Origin: Amycolatopsis rhizosphaerae
Lineage (GTDB): Bacteria > Actinomycetota > Actinomycetes > Mycobacteriales > Pseudonocardiaceae
Length of the DNA stretch: 50,070 bases
NCBI RefSeq assembly: GCF_007713715.1
Contig: NZ_VJWX01000006.1
Location: 1 to 50,070, forward strand
Reading direction: 5' to 3'
The notes under the pieces were generated by a model. It saw only the letters and a list, made by a program, of their open reading frames with translations, did no database searches and was not told where the DNA came from. The first letter of the stretch is position 1; every line of letters starts with the position of its first letter. Shown here piece after piece: positions 23,358-35,199 of the stretch. The position numbers and the translations under genes were made by a program.

Positions 23358-23747
23358 ATGCGCATCGGCCGAGTCCTGCTGTCCGCGACCTCGCTCACCA
23401 CCATGTTCGGCGCCTTCCTCGCCGACTGGAACGAGACCCACGTGCACAACCCGAAGTGGCCACCCCACGCGAAGTTCCACAACGGACAGACGATGAGCAT
23501 GGGGCTCGCACTCGGCGCCTGCGCCCTGGGCTCGCTCTGGGGCGGCAAGCCGTCCCGGGGCAGGCTCGACGCCGCCACCACCTTCGCCTCGCTCTACTGG
23601 ATCACCCAGCTCTCCGCTTCCCTCTACCCCGGCACGGCACTGGTGGACCCGCCGAGTACCCGCAAGGGACGACAGCCCGTCATCGCAGGCACGACGCTGG
23701 CGCTCAATGCCGTCGGCTACGCGTTGGAGCGCAGACACGTCCGCTAG
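23358..23747 (+). CDS. DUF6640-like small membrane protein
   Basis: 129 aa with about four hydrophobic helices (RIGRVLLSATSLTTMFGAFL, MSMGLALGACALGSLWGG, FASLYWITQLSASLY, VIAGTTLALNAVGYAL). The conserved segment ADWNETHVHNPKWPPHAKFHNGQ is typical of DUF6640 proteins, whose function is unknown. ATG 23358 follows GAGGAG. Controlled, by inference, by the TetR gene upstream through the nested palindrome. Its stop codon overlaps the stop of the convergent CDF gene. Confidence 0.78.
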   Translation: MRIGRVLLSATSLTTMFGAFLADWNETHVHNPKWPPHAKFHNGQTMSMGLALGACALGSLWGGKPSRGRLDAATTFASLYWITQLSASLYPGTALVDPPSTRKGRQPVIAGTTLALNAVGYALERRHVR

Positions 23748-24751
23748 CTGCCCGAACCCGGGTGGATGTAGCGGGAAGCGAGGTCGCCGTAACGGGCGAG
23801 CACGGCGGCGCGGAGATCCGGATCGGTGCGGGGAACCGGCTCGATGAACACCTCGGCGACGTCCGGGAACTCCTCGTGCAGCTCGGCCGCCAGCCGGACA
23901 CAGGTGCGTTCGAGGTCCGCGGCCCCGAGCGCGTCGTCGAAGTCCACGCGCGCGCAGACCAGGATCTGGTCGGTACCGAGCAGCATCGTCTGGAGGTCGA
24001 CCACGGCCTCGGCTTCGGGCGCCGCGGCGAGCAGTTGCCGGATCCCCGCGACCACCACCGGATCGGCCTGCCTGCCGATCAACAGCCGGAGGTTGGTCAG
24101 CCCGAGGCTGTAGGCGACCAGCGCGAGCAGCAGCCCGATCAGGATCGACGCCGTCCCGTCCCAGACCGCCGAGCCGGTCAGATGGTGCAGGAAGAGCCCG
24201 GCGAAGGCCAGCACGAGACCGATCAGCGCCGCCGAGTCCTCCAAGAACACCGACTTCGGCGCCGGATCGTCGACCAGCCTCAGGTACTCGACGATCGACC
24301 GGTTCTGCTCGGCCGACTCGTGGCGCACCTGGCGCATCGCCTGCAGCCACGACACGGTCTCCAGCACGAACGCGGCCGCCAGCACGAGGTAGCCGATGAG
24401 CGGCCGTGACTGCTCCTTCGGTTCCGAGGTAAGTGTCGTGACACCCTCGTAGAAGGAGAACATCGCGCCGGAGGCGAAGATCGACACGGCGGCGAGCAGC
24501 GACCAGAAGTACCGCTCCTTGCCGTAGCCGAAGGGGTGCAAGCGGTCGGCGGGGCGGCGCGAGCGGCGCAGTGCGGTGAGCAGGAGCAACTCGGTGATCG
24601 TGTCGGCGAACGAGTGCGCGGCCTCCGACAGCAGGGCACCGGAACCCGTGATCACCCCCGCGGCGGCCTTCATCACCGCGATCGCCAGGTTGACCGCACC
24701 GGCCAGCAGAACGGTCAGTGTGCTCTCGCTCGCCTCGCCTTCCCCGCTCAC
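23744..24751 (-). CDS. Cation diffusion facilitator (CDF) family transporter
   Basis: 335 aa inner-membrane metal/proton antiporter. Six transmembrane helices are visible. Metal-site residues lie in SEAAHSFADTITELLLL (helix 2, HxxxD type) and in the second D-containing helix AVWDGTASILIGLLLALVAY. A histidine-poor C-terminal cytoplasmic domain follows (VVDLQTMLLGTDQILVCARVDFDD...). The likely substrate is Zn2+ or Mn2+/Fe2+; specificity cannot be read from this. Confidence 0.9.
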   Translation of the reverse strand: MSGEGEASESTLTVLLAGAVNLAIAVMKAAAGVITGSGALLSEAAHSFADTITELLLLTALRRSRRPADRLHPFGYGKERYFWSLLAAVSIFASGAMFSFYEGVTTLTSEPKEQSRPLIGYLVLAAAFVLETVSWLQAMRQVRHESAEQNRSIVEYLRLVDDPAPKSVFLEDSAALIGLVLAFAGLFLHHLTGSAVWDGTASILIGLLLALVAYSLGLTNLRLLIGRQADPVVVAGIRQLLAAAPEAEAVVDLQTMLLGTDQILVCARVDFDDALGAADLERTCVRLAAELHEEFPDVAEVFIEPVPRTDPDLRAAVLARYGDLASRYIHPGSGS

Positions 24752-24771
24752 CCGGTGATCCTATGGCCGGG

Positions 24772-25446
24772 TCAAAGCCGTTGCAGACCGTCGAGAACGC
24801 GGCGCATCAGTGCCATCGGCGGGCGCCCCTCGGCGGTCCGCTCCGTGCCGTGGATGTGCAGCAGGCCCAGCTCGGCCATGTCGCTGAGCAGCACACGCGC
24901 CACCCCGATCGGGACCGACAGGCCGACGGCGACCTCCGCGACGGACAGCGGGACGCGCAGCAGGGCACGCACGGGCTGGTACTCGCCGCCCAACGCCGGA
25001 CCGGCCCACTTCCCGTCGGCCCGCAACGAGACCATGGTCTCCAGCCCGAGCTCGTAACTGGCCTGGGTACGGCCGCGGGTCAGTACGTAGGGGCGGACGC
25101 GAGGCCCGTTGTCCTCCACGTCAACCTCGTCCGTACGCACTCGCCCGGGTTTCGCCCGTGGCCTCGGTGAGGGCCTCGGCGGCTCCTCGGGCTCGGGCTC
25201 GGGCGGGCCTTCCGGCGCGTCGAGCATCTCCCATTGTTTCTCCGTCGGAAAGCGGGCACCGGCGGGCCGGTGTCGAGACGGGCGGGAGTTGCTGTCCTCG
25301 GGAAGCTGCTCCACCTCTGCCTCGGCGTATTTTTCCAGTTGTTTGGCGGACGGGAAGCGAGCACCGGCCCTCGGCGCGGCCGGTTCCCCGGCCGCCTTCC
25401 TTCCGGCAGCCCGCTCCATGTCCATCGCCCCGTTCGCCCCGATCAC
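24772..25446 (-). CDS. DUF742 protein with duplicated N-terminal motif
   Basis: About 224 aa. The C-terminal ~115 residues (RPYVLTRGRTQ, then ELGLETMVSLRADG, SVAEVAVGLSVPIGVARVLLSDMAELGLLHIH) are DUF742, a winged-helix-like domain usually encoded in conservon operons with a roadblock/LC7 protein and a small GTPase. Neither partner is adjacent here. The N-terminal ~100 residues are low-complexity and acidic/Pro-rich, with two copies of a short motif (GARFPSAKQLE and GARFPTEKQWE) that may be protein-binding. The start is GTG 25446 or ATG 25425. Confidence 0.82.
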   Translation of the reverse strand: MIGANGAMDMERAAGRKAAGEPAAPRAGARFPSAKQLEKYAEAEVEQLPEDSNSRPSRHRPAGARFPTEKQWEMLDAPEGPPEPEPEEPPRPSPRPRAKPGRVRTDEVDVEDNGPRVRPYVLTRGRTQASYELGLETMVSLRADGKWAGPALGGEYQPVRALLRVPLSVAEVAVGLSVPIGVARVLLSDMAELGLLHIHGTERTAEGRPPMALMRRVLDGLQRL

Positions 25447-25567
25447 AGTGACTCGTCACAGTGGCTCGCGGACGGCTACGGCTGCGAGGGCATAAGAATA
25501 ACGCCTCTGTCGAGGCCACCGGGGGTATCCAGGGATACCCCCGGCGTGCCGGGACACCGGAATCTGC

Positions 25568-27859
25568 CTATTTGTCCTCGGTCGGCAGCGGAGTGCCGCT
25601 CGGGGCCCGGTCGGTCGCGGTGTCCGCCTCCAGCGGGTCGGCGACCGCGGCCGGGAGTCCCCCGCCCGCCCCGACCGGGACCGGCTGCGGGCGCCGCTTC
25701 ACGGCCTCCAGCAGCAGTTGTGAAACGTCCACGACCTCGACCTTTTCCGAGGCCTTGCCGTCGTTCTGGCGGGCGGTGACACCGTCGGTGAGCATCACGC
25801 GGCAGAACGGGCAGCCGGTGGCGATCTTCGAGGGCGCGGTGCCGAGCGCCTCGTCCACGCGGTCGATGTTGATCCGCTTGCCGATCTTCTCTTCCATCCA
25901 CATCCGGGCACCACCGGCACCGCAGCACATGGAGCGGTCGGCGTGCCGCGGCATCTCGCGGAACTGGGCGCCGGAGGCACCGATCAGCTCGCGGGGCGCC
26001 TCGTAGATCTTGTTGTGGCGGCCCAGGTAGCACGGGTCGTGGTAGGTGACGTCGTCGGCGATCGGCGCCACCGGGACCAGGCGCTTCTCCCGCACCAGGC
26101 GGTTGAGCAGCTGGGTGTGGTGCACGACCTCGAACTTCCCGCCGACCTCCGGGTACTCGTTGGCCAGCGTGTTGAAGCAGTGCGCACAGGTGACCACGAT
26201 CTTGCGGTTGCCCGGCTCCCGGTCCTCGAAGACCGAGTTGAGCACCTCGACGTTCTGCTGCGCGAGCATCTGGAACAGGAACTCGTTACCGGCCCGGCGG
26301 GCGGGGTCACCGGTGCAGGTCTCCTCCGGGCCGAGCACGGTGTACTTGACGCCCGCGATGTGGAGCAGTTCCGCGACCGCCCGCGTGGTCTTCTTCGCGC
26401 GGTCTTCGAAGGCACCGGCGCAACCGACCCAGAACAGGTACTCGGCTTCGCCGAGGTCACCGTCGAAGACCGGCACCTCGAAGTCGAGGTCCTCGGTCCA
26501 GGCCAGCCGGTCCTTGGCGTTCTGGCCCCACGGGTTGCCCTTGTTCTCCAGGTTCTTGAACATCCCGTTGAGCTCGCTCGGGAAGTTCGACTCGATCATG
26601 ACCTGGTAGCGGCGCATGTCGACGATGTGGTCGACGTGCTCGATGTCCACCGGGCACTGCTCGACGCAGGCACCGCAGGTGGTGCAGGACCACAGCACGT
26701 CGGGGTCGATGACGCCGCCGTCGTCGCCCGCGGCGACGAGCGGACGCTCCGCCTCGGCGAGGGCGAGCACGTCGATCCCGGCGTAGGGGTTGTCGCCGGT
26801 CAGGCCGACCTCTTCGCCGGTGACGTCCTTGCGGCCGCCCGCGAGCAGGTACGGCGCCTTGGCGTAGGCGTGGTCCCGCAGCTGGGTGATGACCAGCTTC
26901 GGCGACAGCGGCTTACCGGTGTTCCAGGCGGGGCACTGCGACTGGCAGCGGCCGCATTCGGTGCAGGTGGTGAAGTCGAGCCAGCCCTTCCAGCTGAAGT
27001 CCTCGATCTTGCCGGCGCCGAAGACGTCCTTCTCCGGGTCGGCCTCCTCGAAGTCCAGCGGCTTGCCCGCGCTCATCATCGGCTTGAGCTTGCCCAGCGC
27101 GACGCCGCCGTCGGCCTCGCGCTTGAAGTAGATGTTGAAGAAGGCGCTGAACCGGTGCCAGGCCACACCCATGGTCAGGGTCCGCCCGACGACCAGGAGC
27201 CAGATGATGCCGGAGAGCAGCTTGACCAGTGCGGTGATGCTGACGGCGGCGGTGCTGGCGGGCAGGATCTCGGCGAGCGGCCTGGTGACGAAGCTGCTCC
27301 ACAGCGCCGGGTCCTCGATACCGCTGGAGATCTTGAACGCCTTGACGCCCAGGATGCCGAGACCCTCGACGATGACCACGGTCTCGACGAAGTACGCCTG
27401 CTTGAAGTTGGACCCCTGGAACCGGGACTGCCGGTCGGCGCGGCGCGGGTGGTTGCGCTGGCGGATGATCACCAGGGCGATCCCGCCGACCACGGTGCCG
27501 AGGCCGAGCAGCTCGACCAGGAGCAGCCAGGGTTCCCAGGCCCCGAAGATCGGCCAGTGGAAGTTCGGGTCGAAGGTCTCGCCATAGGCCTCGAACCAGA
27601 CGAGCGAGCCGATCAGGAAGCCCCACATCACCATCCAGTGCCAGGGGCCGACGTGGCGGAACTTGTTCATCCGCGTGTGCGCGGCGAACTCCTTGATCAG
27701 CGTTCCGAGCCGGCTCCAGAAGGGGCCGTTGCGAGTCCCGTCGGGTTGTCCGAGGCGAATGATGCGCACCATGCGCACGACGCCGGCGACGAACGCGATC
27801 CAAGCGACAATGCTTATGGCGACGCCGATCACACCCACTGTGATCTGCAGAGCACCCAT
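25568..27859 (-). CDS. (Fe-S)-binding heterodisulfide reductase-like membrane oxidoreductase
   Basis: 763 aa. The N-terminal region has about five to six transmembrane helices with histidines suited to haem b (HVGPWHWMVMWGF, GVAWHRFSAFFN). Two 4Fe-4S motifs follow: CTECGRCQSQCP (about 300-311) and CTTCGACVEQCP (about 400-411). Two CCG domains (WVGCAGAF, YHDPCYLGRHN and SMCCGAGG) end the protein, with an acidic/Pro-rich tail. The layout resembles an HdrE-HdrD-like fusion conserved in actinobacteria, probably moving electrons between the quinone pool and a cytoplasmic partner. The start at 27859 is a good ATG. Confidence 0.92.
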   Translation of the reverse strand: MGALQITVGVIGVAISIVAWIAFVAGVVRMVRIIRLGQPDGTRNGPFWSRLGTLIKEFAAHTRMNKFRHVGPWHWMVMWGFLIGSLVWFEAYGETFDPNFHWPIFGAWEPWLLLVELLGLGTVVGGIALVIIRQRNHPRRADRQSRFQGSNFKQAYFVETVVIVEGLGILGVKAFKISSGIEDPALWSSFVTRPLAEILPASTAAVSITALVKLLSGIIWLLVVGRTLTMGVAWHRFSAFFNIYFKREADGGVALGKLKPMMSAGKPLDFEEADPEKDVFGAGKIEDFSWKGWLDFTTCTECGRCQSQCPAWNTGKPLSPKLVITQLRDHAYAKAPYLLAGGRKDVTGEEVGLTGDNPYAGIDVLALAEAERPLVAAGDDGGVIDPDVLWSCTTCGACVEQCPVDIEHVDHIVDMRRYQVMIESNFPSELNGMFKNLENKGNPWGQNAKDRLAWTEDLDFEVPVFDGDLGEAEYLFWVGCAGAFEDRAKKTTRAVAELLHIAGVKYTVLGPEETCTGDPARRAGNEFLFQMLAQQNVEVLNSVFEDREPGNRKIVVTCAHCFNTLANEYPEVGGKFEVVHHTQLLNRLVREKRLVPVAPIADDVTYHDPCYLGRHNKIYEAPRELIGASGAQFREMPRHADRSMCCGAGGARMWMEEKIGKRINIDRVDEALGTAPSKIATGCPFCRVMLTDGVTARQNDGKASEKVEVVDVSQLLLEAVKRRPQPVPVGAGGGLPAAVADPLEADTATDRAPSGTPLPTEDK

Positions 27860-27909
27860 GATCGGGGCCTTTCGTCCGTATGTGTACTGGCGGGCAGCCT
27901 AACCGGGCC

Positions 27910-27923
27910 TTACTAGTGAGTAA
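27910..27923. promoter_or_regulatory. Short palindrome in the divergent promoter region
   Basis: TTACT and AGTAA form a 5-bp inverted repeat with a 4-nt centre, between the Fe-S oxidoreductase gene and the SMR pump gene. It may be an operator for either; the arms are short. Confidence 0.35.
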
Positions 27924-28004
27924 CCCATGACGCCGCCCTAAGTCCCACCGATGTGGCGTACGACTCCCTAGCTATTGGGACGATCGTACAAGTAGTTTGG
28001 CGGG

Positions 28005-28331
28005 GTGGCTGCCTATCTCCTGCTCGCGCTGGCGATCACCGCCGAGGTGTCCGCGACGGTCTCCCTCAAGCTGTCCGAAGGTTTCTCCAAGCTCGTCCCG
28101 TCCCTGGTCGTGGTCGCCGGGTACCTGACCGCGTTCGTCGCGCTGGGGCTGGTGCTGAAGCTCGGCCTTCCGGTCGGGGTCGCCTACGCGATCTGGGCGG
28201 CCGTGGGGGTCGCCGCCGTCGCACTCATCGGGGTGCTGTTCCTCGGCGAGCACCTCAATCTCACCATGATCGGCGGACTCGCGCTGGTCATCGGGGGTGT
28301 CGTGCTGATCGAACTGGGAGCGGCCGCGTGA
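28005..28331 (+). CDS. Small multidrug resistance (SMR/EmrE-type) efflux protein
   Basis: 108 aa with four transmembrane helices. The conserved membrane glutamate lies in ALAITAEVSATVSLKLSEGF near residue 14. Later helices contain GVAYAIWAAVGVAAVALIG and HLNLTMIGGLALVIGGVVLIEL, all typical of SMR proton-coupled drug exporters (Mmr/EmrE). GTG start at 28005. A TetR gene begins within its stop codon (GTGA), so pump and regulator are translationally coupled. Confidence 0.93.
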   Translation: MAAYLLLALAITAEVSATVSLKLSEGFSKLVPSLVVVAGYLTAFVALGLVLKLGLPVGVAYAIWAAVGVAAVALIGVLFLGEHLNLTMIGGLALVIGGVVLIELGAAA

Positions 28332-28888
28332 AGGGCCAGCGCGACGGCCGCAAGGTCCGGGGCGACCGGCGGCGTCAGGAGATCATCGAGGCCACGCTGC
28401 GCGTGATCGAACGCGACGGCGTCGCCGGGGTAACCCACCGCACCGTCGCCGCCGAGGCCGAGGTGCCCACCACCTCGACCACGTACCACTTCTCCAGCCT
28501 CGACGACCTGCTCATCGCGACCCTGATCTCCTGCGCGAAGGACATGGCCAGCGAGGTCTACTGGATGATCGACCGGGCCCGCTCCCGCGGCAGCCTCGGC
28601 GCCGACGAGGTGGCGGCCCTGCTCGCCGAGGCACTCGGCCCGCAACGCGGCCGGACGATGGCCGAGTACGAGTTGTACCTGCTCGCGGCCCGGCGGCCCG
28701 AACTGCGCCCGGCCGCCCGCCGCTGGCTCGACGTGCTCACCTCGATGGTCCGGCCCGACGACCTGGTGGCGCTGCGAGCGTTCCTCGCCGGGATCGACGG
28801 GCTGCTGATCCAGGGCCTGATCGACGACGAACCACCCACCGCGGAGGAACTCCGGCCGGTGGTCGAATACCTGCTGCGCCCGCGCTGA
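28328..28888 (+). CDS. TetR family transcriptional regulator coupled to the SMR pump
   Basis: 186 aa, start GTG 28328 overlapping the SMR stop by 3 nt. The HTH region QEIIEATLRVIERDGVAGVT and VAAEAEVPTTSTTYHFSSLDDLL is clear. The C-terminal domain (EYELYLLAARRPELRPAARRWLD) matches the TetR_C group seen in regulators of drug export. As the last gene of the operon it probably autorepresses the pump. Confidence 0.92.
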   Translation: MKGQRDGRKVRGDRRRQEIIEATLRVIERDGVAGVTHRTVAAEAEVPTTSTTYHFSSLDDLLIATLISCAKDMASEVYWMIDRARSRGSLGADEVAALLAEALGPQRGRTMAEYELYLLAARRPELRPAARRWLDVLTSMVRPDDLVALRAFLAGIDGLLIQGLIDDEPPTAEELRPVVEYLLRPR

Positions 28889-28939
28889 GCCCCCGTCCGC
28901 GCTGGCACGCCCCGGCCCGGCCCGGAATGATCGGGATGC

Positions 28940-29383
28940 ATGACGACGAAGAAGGAAGCCGCCGCGGCCGTGCTCGCCGCCAAGACGCGCCTCGGGCTGA
29001 CCTGGGCGGAACTGGCCGAAGCGCTCGACACCCCGCTCGCCTGGACGACCGCCGCACTGCTCGGCCAGCACCCGATGACCGAGGAGCAGGCGGACCGCGC
29101 CGGGGAGGTCCTCGAACTGTCCGCCGACGCGGTGGCGGCGCTGCGCGCGCAACCCACCCGCGGGGCGCTCGACTCGCCGGTGCCCACCGACCCCACGATC
29201 TACCGGTTCTACGAGGTGCTGCAGGTCTACGGGCCCACCATCAAGGAACTGATCCACGAGAAGTTCGGCGACGGGATCATGAGCGCGATCAACTTCCGGC
29301 TCGACGTCGAGCGCGTACCGGATCCCGCGGGCGACCGGGTCGTGGTGACTCTGAACGGGAAGTTCCTGCCCTACCAGTGGTGA
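28940..29383 (+). CDS. cynS: Cyanate hydratase (cyanase)
   Basis: 147 aa. Cyanase converts cyanate and bicarbonate to ammonia and CO2. The catalytic Arg and Glu are in YRFYEVLQVYG, and the catalytic Ser is in GDGIMSAINF. The N-terminal HTH-like domain (LGLTWAELAEALDTPLAWTTAALLGQHPMT) and the C-terminal GKFLPYQW agree with known decameric cyanases. Single gene, no cynT or cynR neighbour visible. Confidence 0.96.
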   Translation: MTTKKEAAAAVLAAKTRLGLTWAELAEALDTPLAWTTAALLGQHPMTEEQADRAGEVLELSADAVAALRAQPTRGALDSPVPTDPTIYRFYEVLQVYGPTIKELIHEKFGDGIMSAINFRLDVERVPDPAGDRVVVTLNGKFLPYQW

Positions 29384-29396
29384 GGCGGGCCGGGGC

Positions 29397-29936
29397 TCAG
29401 CTCTTGTTCTCGTAGACCGGGATGAGGGTGGCGCGGGCCAGGGTGTGGCTGAACAGGTTGAAGCCGAGGATCGCCGGGGTGGCGCCCTCCGGCACGCCGA
29501 GCTTCTCGACGTCCACGGCGTGCACCACGAAGAAGTAGCGGTGCGGGCGGTGTCCGGGCGGCGGCGCCGCGCCGAGGAACTGCCTGACCCCGCCGTCGTT
29601 GGTCAGCGTGATCGCACCCTCCGGCAGGCCCGAGCCGCTCGCGTCCCCGGCACCCGAGCTCAGCTCGGTGACCGAAACCGGGATGTCGAACACGGCCCAG
29701 TGCCAGAACCCGCTCGCGGTGGGGGCATCCGGGTCGTAGCAGGTGACGGCGAAGCTCTTCGTCTCGGCCGGGAAGCCAGACCAGGCCAGATGCGGCGAAC
29801 GGTCCTCGCCGCCGGCGCCGAAGATGCCGCTCAGATGCGGTGTCGCGAGGGTCTCCCCGTCCGCGATGTCGTTGCTGCGCAGGGTGAAGCTCGGTACCGA
29901 GGGCAGGAAGTCGTAGGGGTTGGGCGGCTGTGCCAT
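29397..29936 (-). CDS. YbhB/YbcL family PEBP (Raf-kinase-inhibitor-like) protein
   Basis: 179 aa. Typical PEBP motifs are [33 protein letters not shown]-like ([15 protein letters not shown]), [10 protein letters not shown] with the conserved His pair region, and [11 protein letters not shown]. Bacterial members are cytosolic proteins with a phosphate-like ligand pocket and poorly known roles. The start at ATG 29936 is followed directly by the family N-terminus. It converges with cynS, with a 13-nt gap. Confidence 0.93.
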   Translation of the reverse strand: MAQPPNPYDFLPSVPSFTLRSNDIADGETLATPHLSGIFGAGGEDRSPHLAWSGFPAETKSFAVTCYDPDAPTASGFWHWAVFDIPVSVTELSSGAGDASGSGLPEGAITLTNDGGVRQFLGAAPPPGHRPHRYFFVVHAVDVEKLGVPEGATPAILGFNLFSHTLARATLIPVYENKS

Positions 29937-30106
29937 CGATCCTCCTCATCGCGGGACTCCGGTACCCGAAAGGCTACTGCGCGCGCCAGGCGGGAGCCGC
30001 CAGGGTAGGGACAACCCCAGGGTCGATACGGGGACCTTCCCTGATGTACCCGCCTCCTCCGGCCCCTTAGCCTCACCGCACAGGAAAAATGACTGGGGAG
30101 GACGCA

Positions 30107-30775
30107 ATGGGCAGGATCGCACTCGCCGTCGGCGGGATCGTCCTGATCGGCGCCGGCATCGCGATCGCCACCGAGTGGAACTGGCACTGGTCCACGAAGG
30201 CCCAGGTCGACCGCGAACTGGCGCAACGGATCGACACGGTCCAACTGGACACGGGGTCGGGGGACGTGCGGATCCTGGCCGAGGACGTGGCCACCACCAC
30301 CGTCCACCAGCGCTTCAGCTACACCGGCGGCAAGCCGGGTGACGCGTTCACGGTCGAAGGCGGCAAGCTGGTGCTGCACGACTGCGGGAACCGGTGCGAC
30401 GTGGACTACGAGGTGGTCGTCCCCCGTGGTGTCGCCGTGACCGGGAAGGTCACCTCCGGGGAGACGACGGTGCGGGGTGCCGCCGCGGCGGACGTGACTT
30501 CGACCTCCGGCAACGTCCTGGTCACCGACGCGACCGGACCGGTCAAGGTGCGCGCGACCTCGGGCGACGTGACGGTGGCGATGAGCATGGCCCAGAACGT
30601 GAAGGTGGACGTGACCAGCGGGAACGTCATGGTGACCGTGCCGCGCGACCGCTACCGGGTGCGGACCGGCACCAGCTCCGGCACCCAGCGGGTCGACATC
30701 GCGACCGATCCGGCAGGCCCCTACGAGCTCGATCTGAACAGCACCAGCGGCGACGTGACGGTCAGCCCGGCCTGA
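30107..30775 (+). CDS. DUF4097-type beta-repeat protein, membrane-anchored
   Basis: 222 aa starting at ATG 30107 (GGGAGGA before it), which I prefer to the earlier frame opening. One N-terminal transmembrane or signal-anchor segment (IALAVGGIVLIGAGIAIA) precedes a right-handed beta-solenoid-like repeat region. It carries repeated S-G-D/N-V units (TGSGDVRI, TSTSGNVLV, ATSGDVTV, VTSGNVMV, TSGDVTV). The domain faces outside in the simplest topology. Function unknown. It lies just upstream of the HspR-controlled dnaK operon but is separated by the operator region. Confidence 0.8.
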   Translation: MGRIALAVGGIVLIGAGIAIATEWNWHWSTKAQVDRELAQRIDTVQLDTGSGDVRILAEDVATTTVHQRFSYTGGKPGDAFTVEGGKLVLHDCGNRCDVDYEVVVPRGVAVTGKVTSGETTVRGAAAADVTSTSGNVLVTDATGPVKVRATSGDVTVAMSMAQNVKVDVTSGNVMVTVPRDRYRVRTGTSSGTQRVDIATDPAGPYELDLNSTSGDVTVSPA

Positions 30776-30818
30776 CGGGAACAACTCGCGGCACCCCGTC
30801 GTTACGACGGGCAGAAAG

Positions 30819-30839
30819 GTTGAGCGAACCCGACTCAAG
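30819..30839. promoter_or_regulatory. HAIR-like element (HspR operator), upstream copy
   Basis: GTTGAGC, 7 nt, ACTCAAG. It differs from the HAIR consensus CTTGAGT-N7-ACTCAAG in the first and last bases of the left half only. Confidence 0.75.
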
Positions 30840-30845
30840 TCTGGA

Positions 30846-30875
30846 TTGACGCGAGCGGGAAGCGCAGGATAGAAC
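30846..30875 (+). promoter_or_regulatory. dnaK promoter -35/-10
   Basis: TTGACG (30846-30851) and TAGAAC (30870-30875) are separated by 18 nt. They lie between and against the two HAIR-like operators, so HspR bound to either would block polymerase. Confidence 0.6.
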
Positions 30876-30895
30876 TTGAGTGAGACCCGCTCAAG
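30875..30895. promoter_or_regulatory. HAIR element (HspR operator), downstream copy
   Basis: CTTGAGT, 7 nt, GCTCAAG: a single mismatch to the HAIR consensus. It begins at the end of the -10 element and probably covers the transcription start. Confidence 0.85.
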
Positions 30896-30946
30896 GCGGG
30901 CGCGATCACCGCAGCTCAAGCAGCGTATAACCAGGAGGAAACCACC

Positions 30947-32811
<1,865 letters not shown>

Positions 32812-32815
<4 letters not shown>

Positions 32816-33513
32816 CGGGCAAGCACTACCGCGAAGCCGACGAGCAGGAACCGGAGGTGACCGAACCGGTGGTGGTCCGGGATCGTCGCAAGATCGACCC
32901 GGAGACCGGCCAGGTTCGGCCGCAGGCGGCGACCGAGGAGGCTTCCGCGACCGCGGAAGCCTCCGGGCCGGAGCTGGGAGCGACCACCGTCGACGGCGCG
33001 GTGGGCGTTCAGTCCGATCTCGAGAAGCAGCTCGCGGAGCGGACCGCGGACCTGCAGCGGTTGCAGGCCGAGTACGCGAACTACCGCAAGCGGGTGGACC
33101 GGGACCGTGAGGCCGTGGTCGCCGCGGCCAAGGCCAGCGTGGTCAACGACCTGCTGCCGCTGCTCGACGACCTCGAGCGCGCCGAGGCGCACGGTGATCT
33201 CACCGGGGCATTCAAGGCGGTGGGCGACAAGCTCGTCGCGGGTCTGCAGCGGGCAGGCCTCGAGCCGTTCGGCGCCGAGGGCGACCCCTTCGACCCGAGC
33301 GTGCACGAGGCGGTGCAGCACAGCACCTCGCCCGACGTGTCCGGCCCGACGGTGACCACGGTCCTGCGCCGGGGTTACCGGTTCGGCGAACGGGTGCTGC
33401 GGGCCGCGCTGGTCGGGGTGACCGACCACGAGCCGGGCGCCGGGAAACCGGTCGACGCGTCCGTCGAGGGCGAGCTGCCGGTGGAGCAGCTGTCGAATGA
33501 GAACCAGCAGTAA
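32812..33513 (+). CDS. grpE: Nucleotide exchange factor GrpE
   Basis: 233 aa. An acidic disordered N-terminus (about 1-75) precedes the long coiled coil ([29 protein letters not shown]) and the beta-domain with the conserved [12 protein letters not shown] and [20 protein letters not shown]. It exchanges nucleotide on DnaK. GTG start overlaps the dnaK stop (GTGA), so it is translationally coupled. Confidence 0.97.
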
Positions 33514-33543
33514 CGGTCTTGAACAGGAAGGAGGAGACGTCCG

Positions 33544-34718
<1,175 letters not shown>

Positions 34719-34719
<1 letters not shown>

Positions 34720-35156
34720 TGGCGTTCGGTGGGTTGCCGCACGGGGCGGACGAAGACACCCCGGTGTTCGTGATCTCGGTGGCCGCTCAGCTGTCCGGGT
34801 TGCACGCCCAGACCCTCCGGTCCTACGACCGGATGGGCCTGGTGTCGCCCGGGCGCACGGCGGGCGGCGGGCGGCGCTATTCGATGCGCGACATCGCACT
34901 GCTGCGCGAGGTGCAGCGGCTGTCGCAGGAGGCCGGGGTGAACCTGGCGGGCATCAAGCACATCATCGAGCTGGAAAACCAGGTCGAGGCCCTGCGGAGC
35001 CGGGTCGCCGAGCTCACCGAAGAACTGGCCGCCGCCTACGCCGCGGCCGAGCACGCGGCCGCCGCCGTGCACGCTTCCTACCGGAAGGATCTGGTTCCGC
35101 TCCGGCACGAGACCGCGCTGGTGGTCTGGAAACCGAAGCGCACCGGCAAACAGTGA
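34719..35156 (+). CDS. hspR: Heat shock repressor HspR (MerR family)
   Basis: 145 aa from ATG 34719 (the GTG at 34716 is an alternative), overlapping the dnaJ stop by 1 nt. The conserved segment VFVISVAAQLSGLHAQTLRSYDRMGLVSPGRTAGGGRRYS is the HspR DNA-binding domain; a coiled coil follows (about 80-125). HspR binds HAIR elements with DnaK as co-repressor, shutting off this operon and clpB when free DnaK is plentiful. HAIR-like sites are present upstream of both dnaK and clpB in this window. Confidence 0.96.
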
Positions 35157-35159
35157 CGC

Positions 35160-35196
35160 GGGTGGGCACTTCCTCCTGAAGTGCCCACCCTTTTTT
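35160..35196 (+). terminator. Rho-independent terminator of the dnaK operon
   Basis: Perfect 13-bp stem (GGGTGGGCACTTC and its complement) with a 5-nt loop, directly followed by TTTTTT at 35191-35196. It begins 3 nt after the hspR stop. It also lies just outside the 3' end of the convergent hydrolase gene. Confidence 0.93.
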
Positions 35197-35199
35197 CGC

